64,000 nucleotides of DNA from positions 62,001 through 126,000 of the forward strand of contig NZ_LR655691.1 in NCBI RefSeq assembly GCF_902168065.1. Reading direction: 5' to 3'. A program made the position numbers and the translations under genes. The notes beneath the pieces were generated by a model that worked only from the letters and a program-made list of their open reading frames with translations, made no database searches and was not told where the DNA came from. The stretch comes from Mycobacterium tilburgii. Its GTDB lineage: Bacteria > Actinomycetota > Actinomycetes > Mycobacteriales > Mycobacteriaceae. Below are positions 50,053-62,479 of this stretch, piece after piece. Within the stretch, counting starts at the first letter, position 1, and each line of letters starts with the position of its first letter.

Positions 50053-52015
50053 GGCCGACGCCCTGCGCCTGGATAGCGGTGATCGCAATGGTGTTGACGA
50101 TGTCTTCAATCAGCGCACCGCGGGACAGATCGTTCACCGGCTTACGCAGACCCTGTAGCACCGGTCCGATCGCGATGGCCCCAGCACTGCGCTGCACCGC
50201 CTTGTAGGTGTTGTTGCCGGTATTGAGGTTGGGAAAAATCAGCACCGTCGCGTGACCGGCCACCGGCGAGCAGCGCCCCACTTCCCGAATCGCCGGTGGA
50301 ATAGGACAGCAGCGCCACCCTCGGCTCGATGCCGAACCACGCGGCGGTGCGCGCCGAGCTGATCGCGATATCGGCGAGCTGTTCGGGTGCGGGGTCCGAG
50401 ACGATCGCGCAGTCACCGTAGACGAGCACCCGATCGGGCAGGAACATCAGGAAGATGCTCGACACGGTCGAGACGTCCAGGACGGTCCGGATGATCTCGA
50501 ACGCCGGGCGCACCGTATGGGCGGTGGTGTGGGCGGCACCGGACACCGTGCCGTTGTAGAACAGCATGGTGCCAAAATACGAGACGTCATGCATGAACTC
50601 GTGGGCATGCTCTAAGGTGATATCTTTGGCTTTACGCAGCTCCGCGTATCTGCAGGCGAACTGGTTGCACAAGTCCTCGTCGTACGGATCGAGGATCGTC
50701 GCATCGTGCATGCGACACCGAGTTCTGCTGAGCGTAAACGGATTCGGCCCTCATCGCCCAAAATGGTCAGGTCGACGATGCGGCGTTTGAGCACCCGACC
50801 GGCGGCCTTGAGGATTCGGTCGTCGTCGCCTTCGGGCAGCATGATGTGCCGGCAGTCCGCCCGCGCCATCTGGGTCAACCGATAAGTTAACATCTGCGGA
50901 GTCGTCACCGTCGGGATAGGAATGGCAAGCTGGGCAACGAGCTCGGTGATGTCGAAGTGATGCTCCATCAACTCCAGCGCGGTGTAGATCTTGCGTTGCG
51001 AGCCAGCGGTGACCCGCCCCCGCCAGGAACGCCGCGTTGGCCGTGTCGTAGGTCCCCGGGTCGTTCCCGATGATTGGCAGGCGCAGCCTAAGCCCGGCGA
51101 CCAGCGCCGCGATCGACGGGTGCAGCTGGAAGCCACCGTTGAACACGATGCACGCCAGCGATGGAAACCCTTCGGCCGCATGGGAACTCGCGGCGGCTAG
51201 CACGACGTCGGAGCGGTCGCCCAGGGTGATCACCGTCATGCCGTCGCGCAACCGCTCCAGCACGTGGTCGGCCGTCATACCGGCCACCAGCACGCCCATC
51301 GCCTCACGCTCGACCAACTCGGTGTCCCCGCTGACCAGCGTCCCGCGTACGGCCTGCCGCAGCTCCTCCACGGTCGGCGCCGCGAGCACCGGATCGTCCG
51401 GCATCACATAGCTGGGTGGGCTCTAATCTGCCGAGCGCTTCGGCGGCCACGCTCATCTCGGCTGGCTCGCACCGACTGGCCACCATTGCCGCAGTGTGCG
51501 CGCGCTGGGTGGCCAGTTCGGCCAGAGACACCCCGACGACCGTCGCGGTCTGCTCGGCCGAACGCCCTTTCGCGCGCACCGCCAGCAGCACGGGGGCACC
51601 GAGATTAACCGCGATGCGCGGCATTGACCGAAAGCTCGGCGGGCGTGGTGACATCGGTGTAGTCGCTGCCGACGATCACCACCGCATCACAGGCCTGCGC
51701 CATGGCGTGATACGCATCGACGATGTTGGCGAGCGCGGCGTCGATCTCGGCATGGATGTCCTGGTAGGTGGCGCCCACGCACTGCTCGTAGGACAGGTCC
51801 GCGGTGGTACGCGTCAGCAGCAGCTCCAAGATGTAGTGGCGCTGCTCCGGCGACCCACCGACACCGGAAACCCGCTTAATCGGCTGGAACCCACCAACTT
51901 TGGCGACCGTTGCGGTCAACCGATTCAGCAATCCCAACGCGATCGTCGATTTGCCGGTCTCCGGCTCGGGCGCCGCGATGTAGATCGCCGAAGCGGCTGG
52001 CGCGGTGTCAGGCAA
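50045..52015 (-). pseudogene. pta: Phosphate acetyltransferase, broken
   Basis: TTG start (52013-52015) overlapping the fgd1 stop. N-terminal DRTGG/P-loop-like region AIYIAAPEPETGKSTIALGL; central DRTGG domain VGVSLAELATQRAHTAAMVA and GMTVITLGDRSDVVLAAASS; catalytic C-terminal PTA domain [40 protein letters not shown] and [20 protein letters not shown]. At least five frameshifts (near 51610, 51410, 51010, 50720 and 50280) break a gene of about 690 codons. It was the middle gene of fgd1-pta-ackA. Confidence 0.92.
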
Positions 52016-53018
52016 GTCGTCGCAACCTGGGCGCCAGGTCCTTCTCGAAGAGGGTGAGGAACCGGCGCTGATCGTGTCCTGGTGCGTGGAACACCAAATG
52101 GTTGAGGCCCCATTCCACGTATTGCCCGACCTTTTCGACGGCCTCGTCGGGGTCCGAGGAGACGATCCACCGCTTGGCGACCTGTTCGATCGGCAGCTCG
52201 TCGGCGGCTTTCTCCATCTCGAGCGGGTCGTGGATGCTGGTCTTCTGTTCGGCCGTCAGGGACAGCGGTGCCCAGAACCGGCAGTTTTCCAGCGCCCGCT
52301 CGGGATCGGTGTCGTAGGAGATCTTGATCTCGATCATCCGGTCGATGTCATCAGGATTTTTGCCCGCCGCTTCGGCGCCCTCCCGCATCGCGGGAATGAG
52401 CTTGTCTTTATACAGCTCCTCCCCCTTGCCGGAGGTGCAGATGGAGCCGTCACCGGCGCGGCCGGCGTACTTGGCGACCTGCGGACCACCCGCCGCGATG
52501 TAGATGGGGATGCCGCCCTCGGGCACGTCATAGATGGAAGCGCCCTTGGTGTGGTAATATTCGCCCTCGAAGTCGACCCGATCGCCCAGCCACAGCTCAC
52601 GCATCAGCCGCACCGACTCGCGGAGCCGGGCGTAGCGCTCCTTGAACTCCGGCCATTCGCCCTCGTACCCGGTGGCGATCTCATTGAGCGATTCCCCGGT
52701 CCCGACACCGAGGAAGATGCGGTCCGGGTAGAGGCAGCCCATCGTCGCGAACGCCTGCGCGATGACGGCGGGGTTGTAGCGGAACGTCGGGGTGAGCACC
52801 GACGTCCCCAGCTGGAGTCGTTTGGTGCGCTCGCCGACGGCGGTCATCCACGCCAGCGAGAGCGGGGCGTGCCCGCCCTCGTGCCGCCAGGGTTGAAAAT
52901 GATCGCTGACCGTAGCGCTGTCCATGCCGTGTTCTTCGGCGGCCACAGTAAGTTCGACGAGCTCACGCGGAGCAAATTGTTCAGCGGACGCCTTATATCC
53001 AAGCTTCAGTTCGGCCAC
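52008..53018 (-). CDS. fgd1: F420-dependent glucose-6-phosphate dehydrogenase
   Basis: Oxidises glucose-6-phosphate and supplies reduced F420 in the cytoplasm. I choose the GTG at 53016-53018, which gives 336 residues beginning [20 protein letters not shown], the exact family length; the ATG 18 bp upstream adds an unconserved leader. Barrel blocks include [60 protein letters not shown] and [16 protein letters not shown] C-terminal residues ([18 protein letters not shown]). Intact, while the two genes behind it (pta, ackA) are dead. Confidence 0.97.
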   Translation of the reverse strand: MAELKLGYKASAEQFAPRELVELTVAAEEHGMDSATVSDHFQPWRHEGGHAPLSLAWMTAVGERTKRLQLGTSVLTPTFRYNPAVIAQAFATMGCLYPDRIFLGVGTGESLNEIATGYEGEWPEFKERYARLRESVRLMRELWLGDRVDFEGEYYHTKGASIYDVPEGGIPIYIAAGGPQVAKYAGRAGDGSICTSGKGEELYKDKLIPAMREGAEAAGKNPDDIDRMIEIKISYDTDPERALENCRFWAPLSLTAEQKTSIHDPLEMEKAADELPIEQVAKRWIVSSDPDEAVEKVGQYVEWGLNHLVFHAPGHDQRRFLTLFEKDLAPRLRRLA

Positions 53019-53140
53019 TCGTTCTTTGTACTCCAATATTCTTTGTACTCCATACGTTGTCAGTCGCGACCCGCGACGTCCGGATCTCGAAGCGCCGCGC
53101 GCGGCTTTGCCGAACCTGCGATCGCTTTAGACTCGCCCGC

Positions 53141-53905
53141 ATGGGAACGGCGCGAGCTCTTGTCCAAGTCACCGACAGCGTTCACCTCGTCGAGGGTGAG
53201 GCGGTCAACTGGACACTGGTCACCGATTACACCGGCGTGCTGCTGATCGACGCGGGCTATCCCGGCGACCGCGAAGCGGTGCTGTCTTCGCTGCGCCGGC
53301 TCGGCCACGGCCCTGGCGACGTGCGCGCCATCCTCCTCACCCATGCCCACATCGACCACCTGGGCTCGGCCATCTGGTTTGCCACGGAGCACGGCACACC
53401 GGTCTACTGCCACGCCGATGAAGTCGGCCACGCCAAGCGCGAATACCTCGAGCAGGTGTCGCCCGTCGATCTCGCGCTGCGGCTCTGGCGACCGCGCTGG
53501 GCGGTGTGGACCGCTCACGTGGTGCGCAGCGGCGGCCTGTTACGCGACGGCATCCCGACCACCAAGCCGCTGACACCCGAGAGCGCCGCGGCGCTGCCTG
53601 GACACCCGCGGCCGGTGTTCAGCCCCGGCCACACCCACGGTCATTACTCGTACCTGGTCGACAATGTGTTGGTCAGCGGCGACGCGCTGATCACCGGGCA
53701 CCCGTTGATCCGTCATGACGGGCCGCAGCTGCTGCCGGCGATCTTCAGTTACAGCCAGGAGGACTGTATCCGCACTCTTTCCGCGCTGGCGCTGTTGGAG
53801 ACCGAGCTCCTGGCGCCCGGGCACGGTCCGTTGTGGCGCGGCCCGATCCGCGAAGCCACCGACGCGGCGCTGGCGAAGGCGTCGAAACAAGCGAGTGTTC
53901 GGTGA
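53141..53905 (+). CDS. Metallo-beta-lactamase-fold hydrolase, Rv0406c homologue
   Basis: 254 residues from ATG 53141. The metal motif THAHIDHLG (HxHxDH) is at about residues 67-75; further ligands lie in [12 protein letters not shown] (His) and [10 protein letters not shown] (Asp), with a final His in [10 protein letters not shown]. So the binuclear centre is complete. The family includes glyoxalase II-like and lactonase-like hydrolases; the substrate is unknown. Divergent from fgd1 with a 122-bp gap. It overlaps the following ynfA-like pseudogene by GTGA. Intact. Confidence 0.9.
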   Translation: MGTARALVQVTDSVHLVEGEAVNWTLVTDYTGVLLIDAGYPGDREAVLSSLRRLGHGPGDVRAILLTHAHIDHLGSAIWFATEHGTPVYCHADEVGHAKREYLEQVSPVDLALRLWRPRWAVWTAHVVRSGGLLRDGIPTTKPLTPESAAALPGHPRPVFSPGHTHGHYSYLVDNVLVSGDALITGHPLIRHDGPQLLPAIFSYSQEDCIRTLSALALLETELLAPGHGPLWRGPIREATDAALAKASKQASVR

Positions 53906-54237
53906 CGGCCGCCAAGTCGGTCGCACTGTTCGCCCTGGCGGCGCTGCTCGAGATCGGCGGCGCCTGGCTGGTGTGACAGGGCATCCGCGACACCGCGGCT
54001 GGGTGTGGGCGGGCTGGGGCGTCGTCGCCCTCGGCGCCTACGGCTTCGTCGCCACCTTGCAGCCTGACTCCCATTTCGGTCGGGTCCTGGCAACGTACGG
54101 GGGCGTCTTCGTGGCGGGCTCACTGTTGTGGGGCATGGCTTTTGACCGGTTTCGGCCCGACCGCTGGGATGTCGCCGGCGCGTTTGATATGCCTGATCGG
54201 CGTGGCGGTGATCATGTACGCGCCGCGAACTCGCTGA
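53902..54237 (+). pseudogene. UPF0060/YnfA-type membrane protein, nonsense and frameshifts
   Basis: GTG at 53902 inside the stop of the preceding gene. The helices are [20 protein letters not shown], then TGA (53974-53976) in place of the family Trp, QGIR, a shift near 53989, [40 protein letters not shown], a shift near 54184, and [14 protein letters not shown] to TGA 54235-54237. That is the four-helix YnfA pattern ([29 protein letters not shown]). It was probably a small transporter-like protein; function not established. Confidence 0.82.
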
Positions 54238-54940
54238 GCCCAAAATGATCTCGCAGATTTTCGCCGACGCACTCAGTGTGATAGGCGCCGCGTTCCTGTA
54301 GTAGCGGTACCACCCGGTCGACGAACTCGTCGAAACCGTGCGGCGTCAAATACGGCACCAGGATGAACCCGTCGCAGGCGTCGGCCTGGATGTATTCGTC
54401 GATCTCGTCGGCGATTCGGGCGGCGGTGCCGACGAACTGCTCCCGGCTGGTGACGGTGATGATCAGCTCTCGGATCGAGAGGGTTTCTGCCTCGACGCGC
54501 TGCCGCCAATGGGTCGCGACCGCGACGGGGTCGACGTGGCGTACCCGGCCCTGGGTGATGTCGCTGTCTACGACCGGATCGAACTCGGGCAGCGGACCGT
54601 CCGGGTCGAAATCAATAGAGTTCACGCCCCCACACCTGTTCGAGCATGGCGATTGCGGTGGCACCGCTGACCTGATGATGACGTGGCGAATTGTCTTGCC
54701 ACCTTGAATGGTTCGTTGAAGGTGGTGTTGATCGTTTCGGTCAGGACGATCCGATCGGTGACACCGGCCAGCGCCGACAGCACGGTGAACGTGTCCGGCT
54801 GTCCCACCACGTCGAGGTCGTAGATGCGTCCGCGGTGCTCGCGCAGCCGCAGGCCATCGGCGAGGAAGAAGAGGTCGAAAATTCCCCGTTCGGCGGTGCG
54901 GGCGAGGTGGACGAACGAATCTAATTCGATCTGGCTGCCC
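54212..54940 (-). pseudogene. NtaA/DmoA-type flavin monooxygenase, internally deleted
   Basis: The N-terminal part starts abruptly with QIELDSFVHLARTAERGIFD and continues LREHRGRIYDLDVVGQPDTF and INTTFNEPFKVARQFAT. It then jumps (near 54690) to the C-terminal part of the same family, AIAMLEQVWG, FDPDGPLPEFDPVVDSDITQ, TVTSREQFVGTAARIADEID and FILVPYLTPHGFDEFVDRVV to TGA at 54212-54214. About 250 central residues are missing. The extreme N-terminus is fused to the end of the upstream oxidoreductase. Confidence 0.75.
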
Positions 54941-55810
54941 ACTCCCGCGCGATCAGCTCGTGCGAGCGCAACCGGTCCTTGTGGCGATGGGTCACCGAGG
55001 TGATGACCAGTTCGTCGGCGCCGGTGACCCGCTGCAACGCCCGCAACCACTCGGCAACCTCACCCGAGGTTCCCACTAATTGCGTTGCTGTCCAATCCTT
55101 TACCAGGACCAGCTGCTCTTCGGTCAGTGGCGGACAGTTTCCGGGTTCGGGGTAGGACATGGCGCCGACACCGGTTCGTATCGAGTAGACCCAGTAGCCG
55201 TACCCGGCGGCCAGCCGTTGGGCGGTGTCGCTGTCGTCGGCGACGACGATGTCCGCCGACACCACCACGTAGAGTCGCGCTAGCGCCGCCGACGGCACAA
55301 ACGTCTCGCGGTAGGCCTCGACGCTTCCAGAGCGGTGGCGGGCGTGATGTGGTAGCTCGCGACGAACGACAGCCCCCGCACCCCGACCACCCGCGCACTT
55401 TGACCCCGGTGCTGCCAAAGACCCGAGGCCGCAAGCTACTTCCTTCTCCATGCACCGCGTGCACGTCGAATTTTCCCGCGCGGTACGTGCCGTCGAGCAG
55501 GGCCAGTATGCCGTCGTTGTGTCGGCTTCTTCGGCTTGTGCTGTTCGGCGCGTCGCTGCCCGGACCGTCCGACCCCCAGATCGATGCGCCCCGGGTAGAA
55601 AGCTTCGGGCATGCCGAAACTCTCGACCACCGCGATGGTGGTGGTGTAGCCCAGTTGCACAGCCGCGGCGCCAACTCGAATCGTGTTGGTAGCGGCCGCG
55701 ATCTATCCGATCAGCACCGCCGGCGCGGCGCTGGCGACGGCCACGAAGTGCTGCTCGGCGACCCAGTAACGCCGAAAGCCCCAGGCCTCGGTGCATTAGG
55801 CTGGCCGGAC
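54941..55810 (-). pseudogene. Luciferase-like oxidoreductase, multiply broken
   Basis: Segments in order: WGFRRYWVAEQHFVAVASAA, LIG(stop)IAAATNTIRVG, AVQLGYTTTIAVVESFGMPE, FYPGRIDLGVGRSGQRRAEQ, a messy middle with several shifts, LSFVASYHITPATALEAYRE, FVPSAALARLYVVVSADIVV and VTGADELVITSVTHRHKDRL. The pattern YWVAEQHF and HPGRIDLGVGR-type strand is that of bacterial luciferase-like flavin oxidoreductases. The last helix (ELIAREWA) leads straight into the truncated NtaA-like gene, a deletion fusion. Confidence 0.72.
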
Positions 55811-55954
55811 AGGGCGCAAACGCCACGCTGCCGCCGATGACCACCACCAACGCTGGACCGGTCATCGGCGAGTCGGGTGCGGCGCCGCAGCTGTCCCAGC
55901 AACTCAAGAGTCTCAACGACCCGACGCCCAAGAATCCGATGGGCAGGACACGGC

Positions 55955-56167
55955 TCAATTCATCACTGCCGCAGCCAATATCAGTGACTGCGAGCGGGCG
56001 GGAACACGACACACCGCTGCCAGGTTCCGTAGGGCTGAACTGGTCCGTCGCACTTGCTGAACGCGACTCCGGCCGAACTGGCAACCCGCGTTGGCCGGCG
56101 GTGCTAAGGCGAGTAGCGCGCCGACCGTGAGGCCGCCCGCCAGTCCTGCAACGACGAATTGTTTCAT
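55955..56167 (-). pseudogene. Small secreted protein of the CDGP type, frameshifted
   Basis: ATG at 56165-56167 opens a clean signal peptide (MKQFVVAGLAGGLTVGALLA to ANA) followed by GCQFG. A shift near 56070 gives VAFSKCDGPVQPYGTWQRCV and VFPPARS, the Cys-rich core seen in a family of small mycobacterial exported proteins with a CDGP motif. Function unknown. It does not continue convincingly past about 55980. Confidence 0.55.
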
Positions 56168-56309
56168 GGCTATCGGAACACTACCGTTGATTGTGAGTTT
56201 GCGGGTGGCGATGGCCCGCGCCGACTCCGTGAACGCGCGACACCGCGCGAGGCGACGTTATTAGGGTGGGTATGCGCTACGGAGAAAGCCAGAAGGATCT
56301 GCAGACCTG

Positions 56310-56950
56310 AAAGAGGCTGGAGAGAAGGGGGGGGGGTCGAAGTCCAGCTCAACGCGATAGTCGACGACGTATACTACATGGGCATCACGATCAAGGAGAA
56401 GGACGGCACCAAGCGCCGCATCGAATGCGCCTGCAAGGTGTGAGCGGCCGGCGTGCAAGCCAGCGCGCTGGGCAAGATCCTCGCCGACCAGTCCGACTGC
56501 ACCGAGATCGACCGGGCCGGACGGGTGGTGGTCGAGCCCGACCTGACCATCAAGGGACACCCGAACATCTTCGTCGTCGGTGACCTGATGTCGGTGCCCA
56601 ACGTGCCCGGGATGGCCCAGGGCGCACACTATGCCACCTACCGAATCAAAGCCATGGTCAAGGGCACAGACAACCCGGCCACCCACAAGCCGTTCAGCTA
56701 CTTCGACAAGGGCAGCATGGCCACCATCTCCCGGTTCAGCGCCGTCGCGCAGGTCGGCAAGCTGGAATTCGGCGGCTTCATCGCCTGGCTGGCCTGGCTG
56801 GGGTTGCACCTGCTTTACCTGGTCGGCCTCAAGAACCGGTTCACCGCCGTCGTCGCCTGGTTCACCACCTTCCTGGGCGATGGCCGAAGCCAGATGGCCA
56901 TCATCACTCAGATGATCTACGCCAGGGTGGTGACCCGGAACTGGATGTAA
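56310..56950 (+). pseudogene. ndh: Type II NADH dehydrogenase, C-terminal half only
   Basis: Reads RLERRG, a run of ten G (56327-56336), VEVQLNAIVDDVYYMGITIK, KRRIECACKV, TGA (56441-56443, in place of the family Trp in KVWAAG), AAGVQASALGKILADQSDCT, EPDLTIKGHPNIFVVGDLMS, NVPGMAQGAHYATYRIKAMV, FDKGSMATISRFSAVAQVGK and a final membrane-associated part LEFGGFIAWLAWLGLHLLYL. The FAD and NADH-binding N-terminal half is deleted. Position relative to metZ fits Rv0392c (ndhA). The main Ndh is presumably encoded elsewhere. Confidence 0.82.
56327..56336 (+). repeat. G10 homopolymer in the ndh pseudogene
   Basis: Ten consecutive G where the family sequence ERRGVEVQ needs about four. Either an expansion that shifted the frame or a place where base calling is unreliable. 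Confidence 0.75.
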
Positions 56951-56991
56951 GCACTCACCCAGGCCGAACAAGCCGAAAAGCAGGCCGCCAG

Positions 56992-58212
56992 TTAGCTCAG
57001 GGCCTGGTCGATGTCGGCGATCAGATCGTCGGTGTTCTCCAGACCGACCGAGATGCGGACCACGCCGTCACCGAGCCCGATCGCGGCGCGACCCTCCGGC
57101 CCCATCGCCCGGTGCGTCGTCGTAGCCGGGTGTGTGACAAGCGATTTCACGTCGCCCAAGTTGTTGGATATGTCGATTATCCGCAGCTTGTCCAGCACCT
57201 GGAAGACCCGGTCCTTGACGACGGCGGCGTCCGCGTCCAGCTCGAAAGTGAGAACCGTTCCGCCACCGGACATCTGGCGTTTCGCCAGGACGTGTTGCGG
57301 GTGGGACGACAGATACGGGTAGCGCACCCACCGCACCGCCGGATTCTCCTCGAGGAACTCCGCAATCCGATGTGCCGAGGCGTTGCTGTACTCCACCCGA
57401 ACCGCCAGTGTCTCAAGGCCTTTCAGCAGCACCCAGGCGTTGAACGCACTCATCGAGGGGCCGGTGTGGCGCATCAGCTTTTTCACCGGACCGTCGATGT
57501 ACTCCTGGTCGCCGAGGATGGCGCCGCCCAGCACCCGGCCCTGACCGTCGATGTGCTTGGTGGCGGAATACACCACGACATCCACCCCCAGCGGAAAGCT
57601 CTGCTGCAGTAGTGGAGTGGCAAAGACGTTGTCCAACAACACCTTTGCTCCCGCGGCGTGCGCCATTTCGGTCACCGCGGCGATGTCCACCAACGACTGC
57701 ATCGGATTGGACGGCGTCTCGAAGAACACCGCCTGGGTGGGCACCGACAACGCCTGCTCCCACTGGGTGAGATCGTCGCCATCGACGAAGACCGTCTTCA
57801 CGCCCCAGCGCGGCAAAATCTCGTTGCAAACCACGAAACATGACCCGAACAGGCTGCGCGCGGCCACCAACCGATCGCCGGCACCCAGCAGCGCGCCCAG
57901 CGAGGTGAACACCGCGGCCATGCCGCTGGCCGTCGCGAACGCCGCCGGCGCGCCCTCGATCAGCCGCAGCCGTTCCTCGAACATCGACACGGTGGGATTG
58001 CCGTAGCGCGAGTACACGTAGCGGTCGATATCCCCCGAGAACGACTGCTCGGCCTCCGCCGCGGACGGATAGACATAGCCGGAACTTAAGAACATCCCCT
58101 CGGCGGTCTCGTCAAATGCCGACCGCAATAGTCCCCCGCGCACGCCGATCGTGGCTTGGCCTACACCGTCGGGAAGGACCTTCGAAATGCGCACCGAAGG
58201 CTTGTCGGTCAT
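56992..58212 (-). CDS. metZ: O-succinylhomoserine sulfhydrylase MetZ
   Basis: PLP enzyme that makes homocysteine from O-succinylhomoserine and sulfide in methionine synthesis. 406 residues from ATG 58210-58212, the exact length of Rv0391; the longer frame upstream covers the end of the rhodanese gene. Motifs are YVYSRYGNPTVSMFEERLRL, FFETPSNPMQSLVDI, LLDNVFATPLLQQ, YSATKHIDGQGRVLGG (PLP Lys) and DVKSLVTHPATTTH. Intact. It lies 7 bp after the rhodanese gene, which could supply sulfur chemistry to it. Confidence 0.97.
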   Translation of the reverse strand: MTDKPSVRISKVLPDGVGQATIGVRGGLLRSAFDETAEGMFLSSGYVYPSAAEAEQSFSGDIDRYVYSRYGNPTVSMFEERLRLIEGAPAAFATASGMAAVFTSLGALLGAGDRLVAARSLFGSCFVVCNEILPRWGVKTVFVDGDDLTQWEQALSVPTQAVFFETPSNPMQSLVDIAAVTEMAHAAGAKVLLDNVFATPLLQQSFPLGVDVVVYSATKHIDGQGRVLGGAILGDQEYIDGPVKKLMRHTGPSMSAFNAWVLLKGLETLAVRVEYSNASAHRIAEFLEENPAVRWVRYPYLSSHPQHVLAKRQMSGGGTVLTFELDADAAVVKDRVFQVLDKLRIIDISNNLGDVKSLVTHPATTTHRAMGPEGRAAIGLGDGVVRISVGLENTDDLIADIDQALS

Positions 58213-58219
58213 TGTTGTT

Positions 58220-58630
58220 TCATCCCTGCTTCCATGGCAATCCGACTGCACGCCAACCGGTTTCACCACGATGCCCCTGCTCGTCAAGGTGCCCCTCGAA
58301 ACCGTCCAGCACGTTGTAGGACGGCGTGATACCCGCCTCGGTCGCGACCTCGGCCGCGCCGATCGAGCGGTTGCCGGAACGACACAGGAACACTACCGGG
58401 CCCGCCTCGGACCCAACCCGCTCCTTCAGTTCGGCCAAGAAGTTCTGGTTGGGCTGACCGGCCGCCGTGGTCCACTCGATGAAGACCGGGTCGCGGCCGA
58501 GACTGGACAGATCGGGCACTCCGACGAACCGCCATTCAGCCTCGGTGCGCACGTCCACCAGCACCGCCTGCGGGTTGTCGCTGAGCAACCTCCAGGCCTC
58601 GCGCGGTGTGATGTCTCCTGCGTAGCTCAT
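58220..58630 (-). CDS. Rhodanese-domain protein, Rv0390 homologue
   Basis: 136 residues. Single rhodanese fold: ITPREAWRLLSDNPQAVLVD, VDVRTEAEWRFVGVPDLSSL, VVFLCRSGNRSIGAAEVATE (active-site loop CRSGNRS) and YNVLDGFEGHLDE. The catalytic Cys is present, so persulfide transfer is plausible; the partner is unknown. Same direction as and immediately before metZ. Intact. Confidence 0.93.
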   Translation of the reverse strand: MSYAGDITPREAWRLLSDNPQAVLVDVRTEAEWRFVGVPDLSSLGRDPVFIEWTTAAGQPNQNFLAELKERVGSEAGPVVFLCRSGNRSIGAAEVATEAGITPSYNVLDGFEGHLDEQGHRGETGWRAVGLPWKQG

Positions 58631-58640
58631 CAGCGTGAGT

Positions 58641-59767
58641 CTAGTGGCGGTCCTCGGACACCGCTGCGGCCGCATCGCGAGCGCGGTCCCGGGCGGCCGC
58701 CACTTCCGGTGCGGTGGCCAGCGCCACGCCCCGCCGCGGGTCCGGCCCGCGACCAGAACACCCGCAGGTCGGTCTCCGGGATGGCCACCGCCGCGGTCAG
58801 CGTCGCGGCGGTGGTCGCCGGACGGGTCGAGCGGGCGGCCGCCGGTGAGATCATCAGCGCGTCCACCGGCAGCCCTAGAATCGCCCGCGCCTGCTGTTCG
58901 ATCGCCGAAATCCGTTGACTGCGCAGAGTTACCCAGGCGCTCTGCGGCAGCACCGCCCCGACAGCGGCGAAGTACACCTCGTCGCCGTGGATCATCAGTT
59001 CGACGGCGACGACACCGCGGCCACCCAGCGCCTTGACGATGCGCGCCGCGATCGACTTGGCCGCGTCGAGGGCGGCCGGGCTCATTGGCTGCGGTTGCCA
59101 GGACTCCAGCACGTCCTGCTCGGCGCGGCGATGCCCGATGGGCGAACAGAACTCGATCACCGGCCCGCCGGGCCCCTCGGTGCGGATTGCGAGCAGTGTG
59201 AAGCAAACCTCGACCTCGACCACGGTCTCGGCGAGCACGCGCAGCGTCTCGCTCTGCCCGATGGCGCGATGCCAGACCGCCTCGACCTCGTCGGGCCGGC
59301 CACCATGGATCGCCCGGCTGGGCCGCTCACCGACTCGACCAGCATGGGGTAGCCGCCGTGCGCGGCGACCGCCCGCAATTCGTCGACCGACCCGACGAAC
59401 CAGAACAGCGCGGTCGGCAGGCCCAATCGATCGGTGGCCAGCCCGGCGCAATGCCTCGCGGTCGCTCGTCAGCCGCACCGTCCGGGCATTGGGCACCAGC
59501 TCGAGGGTGCCCTCGTCGGCGCGGGCGGCGAGGACGTCGAGGGTCCGACCCGACACCGCCGAGGTGGCGGTCACCACGACATACGGGCGCAGCCGGTCGA
59601 TCACCCCCGCCACCGCGTCGGTCACGACGTCGCGATGCTCGTCCACCTGCGCACCGAGGCGGCGCAGGGCGATCGCGAGGTCCCCGCTGAGCTTCGTCGG
59701 AACCCAGCAACAGCACGCGGGGCCCGCTGGCGGGCGCGGGCGGTCCTTCGGTAACGCCGTCAGTCAC
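58641..59767 (-). pseudogene. purT: Formate-dependent GAR transformylase PurT, broken
   Basis: GTG at 59765-59767 opens GPRVLLLGS, then a shift (near 59705) to KLSGDLAIALRRLGAQVDEH. The next block lacks part of the N-terminal domain, then RPYVVVTATSAVSGRTLDVL and a shift to LGLPTALFWFVGSVDELRAV, another shift, and the long ATP-grasp part PDEVEAVWHRAIGQSETLRV, LGGRGVVAVELMIHGDEVYF and RSQRISAIEQQARAILGLPV, and a last shift before the end AAAVSEDRH (TAG 58641-58643). At least four lesions. PurN normally provides the same step, so loss is tolerable. Confidence 0.86.
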
Positions 59768-59792
59768 CAGCCAAGGATATGTGCCGCGCGCG
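59768..59792. other. Synteny breakpoint
   Basis: To the left, genes run in decreasing M. tuberculosis order (Rv0442c down to Rv0389). To the right, they run in increasing order (Rv0356c, Rv0357c, Rv0358, Rv0359). Only 25 bp separate the two series, and everything between Rv0359 and Rv0389 is absent here. Confidence 0.75.
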
Positions 59793-61808
<2,016 letters not shown>

Positions 61809-61810
61809 TC

Positions 61811-62470
61811 ATGAATATCGCCGCCGACACGTCGAGCGTGGCGGTGTTGCGCTTCGGCGGGCGACGACTCCCCGCGCCGCTGCGCGGGCTGCCGATCCAC
61901 CAAGTCGACCGCGCCGCCGCCGCGGCGATCGGCGCGGCGATCGGGCCGTATCGGCGGTTGGCGGTGGTCGGCGCCGACGCCGAGCTGGCCGCCGTGCTGA
62001 GCCGGCTGATGCGCGCCGAACGCCTCGACGTCGAGGTCGCCTACGTGCCACCACGGCGCACCCGGGCCACCCGGATCTACCGCGTGCCGGCGGGCCGTCG
62101 CGCGGCGCGCCGAGCGCGGCGCGGTGCGGCGCAGCGGGTCACGCTGGTGCGCGACGAGACCGGTTCCGTGATCGTGGGCCGGGCCGGCTGGCGGCCACCG
62201 GCCGACGTGCAACGCCTGAGGGGTGAGGCCGTCGTCGACGACACCCAGCTGTTCGACGGCGACGTCACCGGCGCCGACGTCGAACCGACACTGTCCATGC
62301 CGGGCCTGCGGGCCGCGCTGCGCCCACCCTGGCGGCGATGGATCACCGGGCGCGCCGTCCAGCTGGGCAGCACCGGTGTCGTGGTGATCCGCGACGGGGT
62401 CGCCGCGCCCCGTCCCGCGCGCCGGTCGACGTTCTACCGCCACGTCGAAGGCTGGCTGCTAGTCCGGTAG
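61811..62470 (+). CDS. Conserved protein, Rv0358 homologue
   Basis: 219 residues, divergent from purA across an 83-bp gap. No recognised domain: an N-terminal PLRGLPIHQVDRAAAAAIGA region resembling a Rossmann-like strand-helix with VVGADAELAAVLSRLMRAER, then a highly Arg-rich part (RRAARRARRGAAQR) and a C-terminal beta-rich part (GRAVQLGSTGVVVIRDGVAA). The reading frame is clean and strongly codon-biased in a decaying region, which implies that it is still under selection. Confidence 0.85.
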   Translation: MNIAADTSSVAVLRFGGRRLPAPLRGLPIHQVDRAAAAAIGAAIGPYRRLAVVGADAELAAVLSRLMRAERLDVEVAYVPPRRTRATRIYRVPAGRRAARRARRGAAQRVTLVRDETGSVIVGRAGWRPPADVQRLRGEAVVDDTQLFDGDVTGADVEPTLSMPGLRAALRPPWRRWITGRAVQLGSTGVVVIRDGVAAPRPARRSTFYRHVEGWLLVR

Positions 62471-62479
62471 TTTCGACCG

